Source of the DNA: Acidimicrobiales bacterium
GTDB lineage: Bacteria > Actinomycetota > Acidimicrobiia > Acidimicrobiales > CAIXPF01
Assembly (NCBI GenBank): GCA_020846295.1
Contig: JADLEF010000108.1
Coordinates: 1-50,206 of the forward strand
DNA: 50,206 bases
Direction of reading: 5' to 3'
The position numbers and the translations under genes were made by a program. Numbering within the stretch: the stretch's first letter is position 1; every line of letters begins with the position of its first letter. The notes beneath the pieces are model-generated. The model had not been told where the DNA came from and made no database searches. It saw nothing but the letters and a program-made list of their open reading frames with translations. This document shows, piece after piece, positions 1 to 9,346 of this stretch.

Positions 1-96
1 CTCCACAGCCACTGCGGCGACATCCCGCCAGCAGAGTTCGAGACAGCGTTCTACGCTGCACAACGAGCCGCCCCAGCAAGGGTTGGAAACCAATAG
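1..96 (+). CDS. IS3-family transposase OrfB, C-terminal fragment (truncated by window edge)
   Basis: Frame 1 translates LHSHCGDIPPAEFETAFYAAQRAAPARVGNQ*, the typical IS3 OrfB tail (CG..PP.E.E..YY..Q). Confidence 0.8.
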   Translation, partial: LHSHCGDIPPAEFETAFYAAQRAAPARVGNQ

Positions 97-127
97 CCCG
101 AGCCTCCATCAGACCCAGGGCGGTTCA
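1..127 (+). mobile_element. Right end of an IS3-family insertion sequence
   Basis: OrfB tail followed by GAGCCTCCATCAGACCCAGGGCGGTTCA, whose reverse complement TGAACCGCCCTGGGTCTGATGGAGGCTC resembles an IS3-type terminal repeat; RHS coding sequence resumes directly after it. Confidence 0.75.
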
Positions 128-140
128 CAGCCCCGCGACG

Positions 141-2102
141 ATGGCCGGTGCCGGCGGCCACAGCTACAGCTACGACCAAGGCGGCCGCATCACCAACTGG
201 ACCAGCCCCGCTGGCGCGGTCAACTACAGCTGGGACAAAGCCGGCAACCGCACTGCAGCAGGCGCCACATCATTCACCTACGACGCCCGCAACCGCCAGA
301 CCACCAACGCCGGCACCGCCCAGACCTTCACCCCAAAAGGTGACCTGCTCACCGGCGGGCTCGTACACGACACCTTCGGCCGCCTGACCAGCGACGGCAA
401 CGTGCAGTTCACCTACGACGGCGCCGGCCGGCCCGTGTCCAGAAACCTCACCGGCGGCCCCGAAACCGACCGCTTCGCCTACCTCGCCGCCAGCACGGCG
501 ATCAGCATGGACGGTGTGGCCCGCTACGCCAACACCGTGACCGGCGACCCACTCGCAGTCTGGCGGGGCGGCACCACCACCGCCTACCTCGGCACCGACC
601 GCCACGGTGACGTGGTCACCCAACACGCCCCCACCACCGGCAACCGCACCGCCAGCCGAGCCTACGACCCCTTCGGGGCCACCAGCGCCACCCTCAACGG
701 CAGCGGCACTGCTCAACCGTCAGCATGGGCCGGAGCCCTCGGCTTCCAATCCGACTGGACAGACCCCGCCACCGCACGAGTCAACATGGGCGCCCGCTGG
801 TACACCCCCACCAGCGCCACCTTCACCACCCGCGACACCACCAACCTGCCGATCAGCACCCACATCGCCCCCAACCGGTACACCTACGCCAACGCCAACC
901 CACTCACCTACTTCGACCCCACCGGCCGCTGCAACGAGGTCATCGGCGGGATCGTCACCCCCTGCCCCGACGACATCGCCGGCACCTACCGCGACCCAGC
1001 CATGCTCGGCGGACTATCACCCGCACACGGCTTCGACAAAGGCGAGATCTGCCCCTCCGGCTACGGCTGCGACTTCAACACCGGCGTGGACACCGGAGAG
1101 CTCGGCAACCGCGACGGCCGCGTCATCCCCGGCAACAGCACCAGAACGGTCAAACAGACCACGCTCAACGACCCGTCACCACTCACACCGAACACCCAGC
1201 CATCGCTGCCCCCGCAGTCCTTCGCCCCGACCATCGTCGTCGGAGACGGCTGCCAGCAGTACACCGAACACGGCAGCGATTGCCTGGTCCCGAACTACCA
1301 GATCGCGCTCACTGTGTTCGACCGCAGCGACCCGATCCGCATGTACCAAGAGATGGAACACACCATCCGCAACCAGGTCAGGCTGTGCAGCTCAGCGCAG
1401 TTCGCCACCCTCCGTGCCAACGGCGACCCGCTCATCCAGGCCGCGTGCAACGCCTACGAACAGGCCGACACCGAACGCCGAGAAGCCACCAAACTCACCG
1501 TGGCCGAGATCGAACTCGCCATCGCCACCGCCGCCAGCCTCACCCCCGTCACCGACGTCATCGCCGACAGCGGATTCTGCATCAAGGGCGGCATTACCGG
1601 CGACAAACTCGCCGCCATCGACTGCGTCGCCATCTTGGGCTATAACAGCGCCGATGCCTCCCAAATCGTCAGCAAAGCCGCCAAAGCAGCCGACGCACTC
1701 GACAGCGCCGCAGACACCGCAAAGATCCGGTACGCGGACGACGTCATCGAAGCCACAAACACCGGAGTGCGATCGCTGGCTGGGGCTGGTGATGAGCTCG
1801 CCCAGGGTGGGGTGTACGCGCTGCGTGATCCGGTGACGGGTCAGGTTGTTCGTACCGGGCGTACGAACGATCTTCTGCGCCGTCAGGGCGAGCATTTCCG
1901 GGATCCGGCGTTGTCGGACTTCGAGTTCGAGGTGATCGCTCGAACCGATGTCTACGCGCAGCAGCGTGGTCTGGAGCAGCTGCTGCATGACGCGTACTCC
2001 CCGGCGTTGAATCGGATCAATCCGATCAGTCCGACGAATCCGAATCGTGGTTCGTACCTGAATGCTGCTGAAGAGTTCCTGTCGCGGTACGGGGGTGGAT
2101 AG
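141..2102 (+). CDS. RHS/YD-repeat polymorphic toxin fragment with C-terminal GIY-YIG (Tox-URI-like) nuclease domain; 5' part missing
   Basis: YD-type repeats (YSYDQGGRITNWTSPAG, FTYDARNRQT, YTYANANPLTYFDPTGR) then GVYALRDPVTGQVVRTGRTNDLLRRQGEHF...RGLEQLLHDAY. Confidence 0.85.
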   Translation: MAGAGGHSYSYDQGGRITNWTSPAGAVNYSWDKAGNRTAAGATSFTYDARNRQTTNAGTAQTFTPKGDLLTGGLVHDTFGRLTSDGNVQFTYDGAGRPVSRNLTGGPETDRFAYLAASTAISMDGVARYANTVTGDPLAVWRGGTTTAYLGTDRHGDVVTQHAPTTGNRTASRAYDPFGATSATLNGSGTAQPSAWAGALGFQSDWTDPATARVNMGARWYTPTSATFTTRDTTNLPISTHIAPNRYTYANANPLTYFDPTGRCNEVIGGIVTPCPDDIAGTYRDPAMLGGLSPAHGFDKGEICPSGYGCDFNTGVDTGELGNRDGRVIPGNSTRTVKQTTLNDPSPLTPNTQPSLPPQSFAPTIVVGDGCQQYTEHGSDCLVPNYQIALTVFDRSDPIRMYQEMEHTIRNQVRLCSSAQFATLRANGDPLIQAACNAYEQADTERREATKLTVAEIELAIATAASLTPVTDVIADSGFCIKGGITGDKLAAIDCVAILGYNSADASQIVSKAAKAADALDSAADTAKIRYADDVIEATNTGVRSLAGAGDELAQGGVYALRDPVTGQVVRTGRTNDLLRRQGEHFRDPALSDFEFEVIARTDVYAQQRGLEQLLHDAYSPALNRINPISPTNPNRGSYLNAAEEFLSRYGGG

Positions 2103-2104
2103 CT

Positions 2105-2575
2105 GTGGCGCGGCGACTCCCGTATGGCGACGGTGACTGGTTCGCTGTTCCGTTGCGCGACGATGCCGGCTTCGCGGTTGGGGTTGTCGCGCGTCACGAT
2201 CGACGGGGTGGGGTGATCGGCTACTTCTTCCAGGAGCGCTTCGCCGAAGTGCCGTCGCTGGAATCGCTGCCGGCGCTCCAGGCCCGGGACGCCGTCCGAG
2301 TGATGCGCTTCGGCGATCTGGGTCTGATAAAGAGCCAGTGGCCGATCCTCGGTCGTCGCAATGACTGGTCGGCCGAAGATTGGCCGATGCCTGCGTTCGG
2401 GCGCCGTGAGCCGACGGGTCGCGCCTTCCGGGTGATCTATTCGCCCGACGACCTCCGAGGCCCGATCGCCGAGGAACCGATACCAGATGACGAATGCGAC
2501 CAGCTCCCGAGAGACGCTCTCAGCGGTGCCGGGGCTGTCGAAAGAGTGCTGACCGCGCTGCTCGTGCCCGGCTGA
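2105..2575 (+). CDS. Putative cognate immunity protein (Imm26-like)
   Basis: GTG start 2 nt after RHS stop; N-terminus LPYGDGDWFAVPLRDDAGFAVGVVARHD resembles Imm26 family; position typical of RHS immunity. Confidence 0.65.
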   Translation: MARRLPYGDGDWFAVPLRDDAGFAVGVVARHDRRGGVIGYFFQERFAEVPSLESLPALQARDAVRVMRFGDLGLIKSQWPILGRRNDWSAEDWPMPAFGRREPTGRAFRVIYSPDDLRGPIAEEPIPDDECDQLPRDALSGAGAVERVLTALLVPG

Positions 2576-3241
2576 GCCCGGCTCGCCTCAGTTGGCGGTG
2601 AGTTTGCGGCTCTTCGCGTTCTGGCGGGGTCAGCGGCCGAGGAGGTTCCTGAATCTGCTTCTACCACGATCTAGCGGAGGTCTATGCGACCGCTGGCGCT
2701 GAATTCGACGTCTGGTACGGGCGAGTCGTGGGACACGGCCGAGTCCTCTCGGTTGTGGAAGCGGGTTGCGAGTCGGAGTTGTGAACCTCGGACGGGCGAT
2801 AGGCAGTGAATCAGCTCCCAGAAACCCTGTCTGTCAGGGTGGGGTGAGACAGCTGCCTCGGCTACGACGGGTGCAACGACTGCGAGGTACGCCTACGACG
2901 CTCATTCTGTTGCGCGCGTCGGCGTTGAGCCCGTTGGAGCGGCCATAGCTGCATCGGCTGTTCACCGACGTGGAGGACGAGTCTGCGCCAGTCGGGGCGC
3001 CGAACCTGGTGCCAACACGACCTCCAAGCTCACTTTCGTTGCTACAGAAGCGGCAGGGAGTTCTCGGGTCTCTCGTGCTGTCGAGCCTGGTGAGCTTGCG
3101 GATATGGCCTCGTCGGGGCAGTTCCGGCTGGGCGGTTAGGCGGATGGCCTTCGTTGATGAGCACCGCCCGCGCGAAGCGCCCGCTGAACCGGTTCACCGG
3201 TGAGGATCTCTGCGCCATCATCGACCTGGGAGTGCTGGTGG

Positions 3242-3523
3242 TCAGGCGGGTTCGACGACGGGGCCGTAGCGTTGTTGGGCGGCTTGCGCGGAGGTGCCGA
3301 GGATGGTGCCGATCTTCTGCCACGAGGTCCCGGCGGCGCGGGCGGCGACGATGGCGTCGATGACCTGCTGTTCGCTGCGGGCTCGAGCGAGCGCGGCGCG
3401 GTGCAGCAGGTACTCCTCCACGGGGCGCTCGTCGCCGGGAGAAGGCTCGTAGTCCTCGAACCGCTTGGCCAGTTCGTCGGCGTGGTCGAGGATCTCTTGG
3501 ATCGATCGTGGCATCGGTGTCAC
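3242..3523 (-). CDS. Putative antitoxin with HTH-like C-terminal region
   Basis: 93 aa; ...GTSWQKIGTILGTSAQAAQQRYGP; overlaps upstream toxin-like gene by 4 nt. Confidence 0.6.
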   Translation of the reverse strand: MTPMPRSIQEILDHADELAKRFEDYEPSPGDERPVEEYLLHRAALARARSEQQVIDAIVAARAAGTSWQKIGTILGTSAQAAQQRYGPVVEPA

Positions 3524-3750
3524 CTCAGGAACTTGGGCCGAGCGGCCATGGCGTGAACGATGAAGTCGATGCCGTCACCAGTGGCGACGCCGACCTCGAG
3601 GAGTCGCCCGGCGTGGTCGGCACCGATCAGCATCCTCAGATCGTCGAGGGCGAAGACTCGTATGGGGTTGCGATAGGCGTGAACCATGTCGCCGTCGGAG
3701 ATCCCGTGCTTGCGTGCGCTCTCCAGCACCACCGGATCCATCCCGATCAA
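3520..3750 (-). CDS. Putative small toxin (BrnT/DUF4258-like)
   Basis: 76 aa; SARKHGISDGDMVHAYRNPIRVFALDDLRMLIGADHAGRLLEVGV...IVHAMAARPKFL; two-gene overlapping cassette. Confidence 0.6.
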   Translation of the reverse strand: MIGMDPVVLESARKHGISDGDMVHAYRNPIRVFALDDLRMLIGADHAGRLLEVGVATGDGIDFIVHAMAARPKFLR

Positions 3751-3979
3751 CTTACCTTGATGACCGCCTGCTGCCGCAGGTCATCCGAGGCCTCGACGGT
3801 GATCTCGCCGGCGAGTAAGGACCTTGCCGGCGGAGCCGGCGGGGTATGCGCGATGTATGGACGGCGCCCGTTTCAGCCCGTGCCGGGCCGTGATCCCCTG
3901 TGCCGCACCGTTCACGAATGCCCTGCTCAGCGGCATGAAACGACACGCCCGAATACGGGGCGAACACACGTTCTAAGGC

Positions 3980-4021
3980 CTACGGATCAGAAGGTTGGGG
4001 GTTCGAGTCCCTCCGAGCGCG
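3980..4021 (+). tRNA. tRNA-Arg(ACG) 3' fragment (anticodon loop to acceptor end); 5' half absent
   Basis: CTACGGATCAGAAGGTTGGGGGTTCGAGTCCCTCCGAGCGCG: anticodon loop CTACGGA, 3' anticodon stem TCAGA, variable loop, T-arm GGGGG-TTCGAGT-CCCTC, acceptor CGAGCGC; no 5' half upstream. Confidence 0.8.
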
Positions 4022-4041
4022 CTGAAGAAGTCCAGGTCAGA

Positions 4042-4064
4042 GGCCCTTTCCTTCGGAGAGGGCC
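4042..4064 (+). terminator. Hairpin terminator downstream of tRNA remnant
   Basis: GGCCCTTTCC-TTC-GGAGAGGGCC (10-bp stem, one mismatch). Confidence 0.5.
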
Positions 4065-4348
4065 TTCGTCGTTCCCGGCGTTCCGTATTGGAGACCAACT
4101 GGGGACCAAACCCTTGACGGGCACCGAGAGCGAGCCGCCTGAGCGGAGGCCGGTCCGCGGCCATCGTCCACCTGTGGCCGGGGGGGGGGAGAGGACGACT
4201 CTCGGTGAGCCGCTGGGATTGTTCAGGTGAGCCTCGCCGACGGGGCCGCGCGTTCGTTGGTCGTCTGCCGCGCAGGTCTCTTGCTCGGAGTCGGTGGCCC
4301 ACCGACGGGTCCGACCAGCTCGGGTTGCGAGGTTCGACAAATGCGACG

Positions 4349-4375
4349 AAATGTAACGGTGGGGGCGGTACATTT
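4349..4375. promoter_or_regulatory. Palindromic candidate operator of the AlbA_2-type regulator
   Basis: AAATGTAACG-N7-CGGTACATTT (10-bp arms, one mismatch), 4 nt upstream of GTG at 4380. Confidence 0.5.
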
Positions 4376-4379
4376 TTGC

Positions 4380-5819
4380 GTGGTTGACGTCGAGCGTCTG
4401 ATCGGGGTGCTGTGAGCTGAGGGCGGTGATCTGCCGGGGGTCGAGGTCAAGGCTGCGGCGGGCGGCTTGCCGGACTCGATCGTGCCGACGCTTTGCGCGT
4501 TCGCGAACCGTCCGGGCGGGGGAACGATCCTTCTGGGTTTGGATGAGGCGGTGGGGTTCTCGCCGGTTGGGCTGCGTGATCGTCGCCGGATGAAGGCGGC
4601 GTTGGCGTCGAAGGCGCGCCAGGCGTTGGACCCGCCGGTGTCTCTGGAGATCGACGAAGCGATCGTCGACGGCGAAGCGATCATCGTCGCGGTGGTGGCC
4701 GAGCTCAGCTCGTCCCAGAAGCCGTGTCGGGTGACGGGCGGCGGCCATCGAGGTGTGTGGGTTCGGGCGTGGGACGGGGACTATCGAGCGTCGGAGCTCG
4801 AAGTGCAGGGCCTCTTGATCGGTCGAGGGCAGCCGCGATTCGACGCCACGGCCGCGGTCGGAGCCACTCGGGAAGACCTCGACGGCGAACTCGTTGAGGA
4901 GTTCATCCGGGCGTGTCGCACCGGTTCGGAGCAACTGGCCCGGATCCGTGACCGCGAGGAGCTGTTGTGGCGGATGGGCGTGCTGGTGGAGACGGAGCGG
5001 GTGCCTTCGGTCGCGGGTCTGCTGGCGTTGGGGGCCTACCCGCAGCAGCATCTTCCTGGTGCCGGTCTGCAAGCGGTGCTGGTCGCCGGTGCAGACGACG
5101 AGCCGGGAACGCGGGCGCGGGATGCGAGGCGTTTCGATGGGCCGATCCCGCGGATGCTGGCTGACGCAGTGGAGTGGGTCGCCCGTTCCAGCGCTTCGGC
5201 GATTCGCAGTGACAGGACCGGTCGGGTGGCGAGCGAGCCGAGTTGGCCGGGCGAGGCGGTCCGCGAGTTGATCGGCAACGCGCTGATCCATCGGGATCTC
5301 GCGCCATGGGCGCTGGGCGAGACCGCCCTGGTGCGGTTGGACACCAGCCGGCTGGTGGTGCGCAATCCGGGCGGTCTGTACGGGCTGACGGTCGATCGTC
5401 TGGGGCGCATCGGGGTGACCTCAGCGCGCAACGCGAACCTGGTACGCATCTGCCAACACGTCCGCCTTCCCGACGGCAGCCGGGCGGTGGAGGCATTGGC
5501 GTCGGGGATCCCAGCGGTGCTCCATGCGCTGCGAACCGCCGGGCTACCGGCACCGATGTTCGACGACGATGGGCTCCGATTCACCGTGGTATGTCGCCAG
5601 CAGTCCGCAGTGCGCACACCGCCGGTGAGAGCCGGTGGTTCCGCGGCGAAGGTCCTTGCTGCGCTCAACGCCGGACCACTCGACGTTGACGGACTCGTCA
5701 TCGCGACTGGGCTCACCCCGACCAACATCCGCAAGCGGCTCCGAGAGCTCCGCAGCCTCGACCTCGTCGTGCAACATGGCGGCCCGGGCCGTCAGACCAC
5801 CTACCAACGAACCAAGTAG
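4380..5819 (+). pseudogene. AlbA_2 domain / HATPase_c_4 putative transcriptional regulator with in-frame TGA at 4413-4415
   Basis: GTG at 4380 gives MVDVERLIGVL*AEGGDLPGVEVKAAAGGLPDSIVPTLCAFANRPGGGTILLGLDE... in one frame; later EAVRELIGNALIHRDL (HATPase_c_4-like). Longest uninterrupted ORF is 4467-5819. Confidence 0.65.
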
Positions 5820-6189
5820 CCGAAGGTTCCTTGCCCTGGAGTCCCTTGCCCTTCCTGCCTCGCTCGGCCCGCCCCTCGGTCAGTTCAGCGAGAAACGACG
5901 CCCGCGGGCTCGCCGCCGGCACCGGCTTGCCACACAGCATTGGGGGCAGAAGCATCCCGCGGAGCTGCGTGAGCGAGCTGTTGACGGCGCTCGGTGAATC
6001 TCCCCAGGGCTTGCTCGACCAACACCGAGGACTTTCACGTGAGCGTGGTCAGCGGAGGTCGTCGCCGTTGTGTTGGCGAGCACGACCATCTCGGTCAGCC
6101 CGAGGTGGTCGAGACGTCGGTGCCTCGAGCGCGCTGTCGAGGATCTGCTCGATCTGTGCCTGCGGGGTCTACAAACGTAGTGGAGTTGA

Positions 6190-7369
6190 TCAGCCGGAGA
6201 CGCGTTCGCCGAGCGTGACGATGACTCGGCGCGGCCCTCGTACCTGTCCGCCGGTCCAGTTGAGCGGTTCGCCGGGGATGAGGGTGTAGTCGGGAAATGC
6301 CCTGAGCCATGCTTCGAGTGCTACCCGCAGTTCCATGCGGGCGAGGTTCGAGCCGAGGCAGCGATGGATGCCGACCCGAAAGCGAGGTGGCGGTTCTCGG
6401 CCCGATCGATCTGGAAGGTTTCCGGGTACTCGAACACCTCGGGATCGCGGTTGGCGGCAGGCAACGGGAGCAGGACCCGGTCTCCTGCATGGATGGTGGT
6501 ACCACCGAGTTCGGCGTCTCGCACGTGATGCAGGCTTGGGTGATCGGTGCGTAGAACCGCAGGAGCTCCTCGATGGCGACGGGCAGCAGCGCCGGTTCGG
6601 TGAGGAGCCGCCGGCGGTCGTCGGGGTGGCCGCCGAAGTGGGCGAGCGCCGCACCGATGGAGCTCCAGGTCGTGGCGATCCCGGCGATGAGCAGCAGGAA
6701 TCAGGCGGCTACGACGTGGCGGTCCGGCACCGGCTCGCCGCTCAGTTCCGCGTTCATGAGCATGGTGATGATGTCGCCGTGCCGATCGGTATGGTCGCGT
6801 CCGTCTTGAACGTGGGAGCGGAAGTAGACGAGGGTCGGTGCGCAAGATGCGCACCGTCCAGGCGGCGAACTGCTCCTCGTGCTCGGCGGGGATGCCGAGC
6901 ACGGAGACGATGACCCTCACTGGGATGTGCCGGGCGTAGCGCCGTTCGGCGGCGCCGATGGTGGTGTCGCCGGATGCGCGGATCTCGGCGACGAGGCCTT
7001 GCGCGACCTCGGTGGTCCAGCCGGTAAGCCGCCCGATGACCTTCGGCGAGAACGCCGCCAGGAGCAGCTGGCGGAACTCGGCGTGCGACGGCGGGTCGGC
7101 GGTGATCGGCGGGGCGTCGAGGAGCTTCACCGGTCCGCCCGGCTTCGGGCCGATCACGGCGACGCTCACGGAAGAGAAGTGCTCGGAGTCGGACCCCACC
7201 GCGGCGACATCGCCGTAGCGAACCGGGAGCCACTGCCCGCCCCAGCGGCCGGTGTGGGCCACCAGCGCGTGCTTCCGGAGCTCACTGAAACCGGAAGCGG
7301 GTCTTCCCGGAAACTCGCTTCGAAGGTGTCGAAATCCGTCGCCCGATGGGTGACATGGTCGATGCCCAC
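6190..7369 (-). pseudogene. Cytochrome P450, degraded by several frameshifts
   Basis: P450 pieces in different minus frames: MGIDHVTHRATDFDTFEASFREDPLPV (7369 start), WLPVRYGDVAAVGSDSEHFSSV...EFRQLLLAAFSPKVI, GDRVLLPLPAANRDPEVFEYPETFQIDR, then HRCLGSNLARMELRVALEAWLRAFPDYTL (6190-6654 ORF). Confidence 0.8.
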
Positions 7370-7458
7370 GTCGTGCTCACGTCACCTGCATGGTGCCGAG
7401 GCCCCTGAGCACGAACGATCAGCGGTGCGCACGCGGGGACCGGTGTGTTCGTTGCACC

Positions 7459-7499
7459 TCGCATCGACCATACCATAGGATACGGTATGGTCGATGCGA
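7459..7499. promoter_or_regulatory. Long palindromic operator candidate between divergent P450 genes
   Basis: TCGCATCGACCATACC-N9-GGTATGGTCGATGCGA, 16-bp perfect arms; contains ACCATA-N8-TATGGT and overlaps the likely ATG at 7487. Confidence 0.65.
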
Positions 7500-8698
7500 A
7501 GCCACTCGCCCCATTCGATCCGCTGACACTGGAGGCGATAGAGGACCCGTATCCGCTCTATGCCCGCTACCGGGAGGTGGATCCGGTGCACTACAGCGAG
7601 CGACGGCGGAGCTGGTTCGTGTTCACCCACGAGCTGGTGAACGAATCGTTCAAGCACCCGGCGCTGACGGCCGAGCGCAGCCGGGCCAACAAGCACCAGG
7701 GCGGCCCACGGTCGTCGCTTCGTCAGATCGACATGGAGGGCCGCGACCACCACGTGGTGCGGACCACGCTCACCAAGTCGCTCTATCCGATGGTGCCGGC
7801 GATGTCCGAGCGCATCGAGGCGGTCGTCGTGTCCATGGCCGACCAGCTGGAGGCGTCGATCGAGCGGGTCATCGAACGGTTGCCAGCCGGCGGCGAGATC
7901 GACCTCGTCGAGGACTTCGCCTACCCACTGCCGATCACCGTGATCGCCGACCTCTTTGGCGTGCCGGACGAGGACCGGGCGCAGTTCCAGTCGTGGTCGC
8001 ACGATCTTGCCCGGGCGATGGACCGCTTCTACCGGGAGGGCGCGTTCGACCTGCGCAGTCTGACCTCGTACTTCGACATGCTGGTGCAACGCCGTGTCAG
8101 CGAGCCGGGCGAGGACCTCTTGAGCCGGCTGCTCGCCATCGACTTCGGTGACGAGTCGCTGAGCCACAGCGAGATCGTGAGCCTGGCCGCCGGGGTGATC
8201 TTCGCCGGTCACGAGACCACGGTGAACCTCATCGGCAACGGCGTGCTCGCGCTGCTGCAGGACGACCGCACCCAATGGGAGCGCCTGGTCGCAGATCCCG
8301 AAGGACTGGCGGTGACGGCGACTGAAGAGCTGCTGCGGTTCGACAGCCCCGCCCAGCACATCGCCCGGGCGGTGCTCGATGATTGCGAGTTCGCCGGCCG
8401 CGAGCTCCATCAGGGCGACGCGCTGGTGATGGTGCTCGGCTCCGCCAACCGCGACGCGGCGGCGTTCGGACCGGACGCCGACCGGCTCGACCTCGGCCGT
8501 GACCCCAACCCCCACCTCGCGTTCGGCTTCGGTCGCCACCTCTGTCCCGGCGCCCGACTGGCACGCCTCGAGGGCCGCATCGCGTTCCCCCGGCTGGCGC
8601 AACGCTTCCCGTCCATGCGACTGGGAAAGACCTCGCCGACGCGCCGACCCACCGCCGTCTTCCGCGGCCTCGAACACCTACCCGTCGTACTCCGCTGA
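7487..8698 (+). CDS. Cytochrome P450
   Basis: AAGVIFAGHETT I-helix; ATEELLRFDSP (ExxR); FGFGRHLCPGARLAR heme-binding motif; ORF extends upstream to 7445, ATG at 7487 preferred. Confidence 0.92.
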   Translation: MVDAKPLAPFDPLTLEAIEDPYPLYARYREVDPVHYSERRRSWFVFTHELVNESFKHPALTAERSRANKHQGGPRSSLRQIDMEGRDHHVVRTTLTKSLYPMVPAMSERIEAVVVSMADQLEASIERVIERLPAGGEIDLVEDFAYPLPITVIADLFGVPDEDRAQFQSWSHDLARAMDRFYREGAFDLRSLTSYFDMLVQRRVSEPGEDLLSRLLAIDFGDESLSHSEIVSLAAGVIFAGHETTVNLIGNGVLALLQDDRTQWERLVADPEGLAVTATEELLRFDSPAQHIARAVLDDCEFAGRELHQGDALVMVLGSANRDAAAFGPDADRLDLGRDPNPHLAFGFGRHLCPGARLARLEGRIAFPRLAQRFPSMRLGKTSPTRRPTAVFRGLEHLPVVLR

Positions 8699-8713
8699 TC
8701 CTGATCGTCCCCC

Positions 8714-9328
8714 ATGCTGTCGGTGATCGATAGCGTGGGGTCCGTGTCGAGCCGAGAGCGATACTTCGTTGCTGCCTACGCGCTGTTGGGCGAGGGCGAT
8801 CCGGCGGCGATCACCATCGATGCGCTGTGCCGCACCGTCGGTGCGACGAGCGGCAGCTTCTACCACCACTTCGGCAGCCAGCAAGGCTTCGTTCGGGCGC
8901 TGGCCGACGATTGGTACGAACGTTCGGTCGAGCACGCCGCAAAGCAGGCCGCCCAAGCGACGAGCACGTTGGAGGCGCGCCGGCTGCTCCGCCGCTCGAT
9001 CCGAAGCACGGAACACCACGTCGAGGCCGCCATGCGGGCGTGGGCGCGCACCAGCCCGACGATCGCCGAAGCGGTCCGCATGGCCGATGAACGGCGTCGC
9101 GAAGTTGCCCGGTCGATCCTGGGCTCCCTTGCTCCCGACGCGACGTCCTCCGAGCTGGACGCCTACACCGACCTCGTCCAACTGGTGTTCATCGGCGCCC
9201 AGGCGCAACAACCCGATCGGGCGTCCGTGACGATCAACAGAGCGCTCGACGCCTTCGTCGCGCTGCTGCCGATGGGGACATCCGAAAGTGCTCCACCGAA
9301 GACGCCGGCGCCTCGTCGTCGACGCTGA
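8714..9328 (+). CDS. TetR-family transcriptional regulator
   Basis: AITIDALCRTVGATSGSFYHHFGSQQGFVRAL N-terminal HTH. Confidence 0.85.
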   Translation: MLSVIDSVGSVSSRERYFVAAYALLGEGDPAAITIDALCRTVGATSGSFYHHFGSQQGFVRALADDWYERSVEHAAKQAAQATSTLEARRLLRRSIRSTEHHVEAAMRAWARTSPTIAEAVRMADERRREVARSILGSLAPDATSSELDAYTDLVQLVFIGAQAQQPDRASVTINRALDAFVALLPMGTSESAPPKTPAPRRRR

Positions 9329-9346
9329 GCGGCGGTCGACCCTCCG

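Noticed and set aside
607-1836. Long alternate-frame ORFs inside the RHS gene (409 and 306 aa)
   Set aside because: Pro/Thr/Ser- or Arg/His-rich shadow ORFs expected in very high-GC DNA; no motifs
2640-3230. Short ORFs between the immunity gene and TA pair, including an unannotated open stretch CFYHDLAEVYATAGAEFDVWYGRVVGHGRVLSVVEAG
   Set aside because: Possible decayed cargo gene but no start codon and too short to assign
4181-4191. Run of ten or so G residues
   Set aside because: Lone homopolymer in intergenic DNA; could be a phase-variable tract but no gene depends on it visibly
3973-5291. Minus-strand ORFs ending GGTRTPNLLIRRP / SEGLEPPTF
   Set aside because: Classic spurious translations antisense to tRNA 3' ends; explained by the tRNA-Arg remnant
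5820-6190. Small ORFs between the AlbA_2 gene and decayed P450
   Set aside because: No recognisable protein features; likely degraded intergenic DNA
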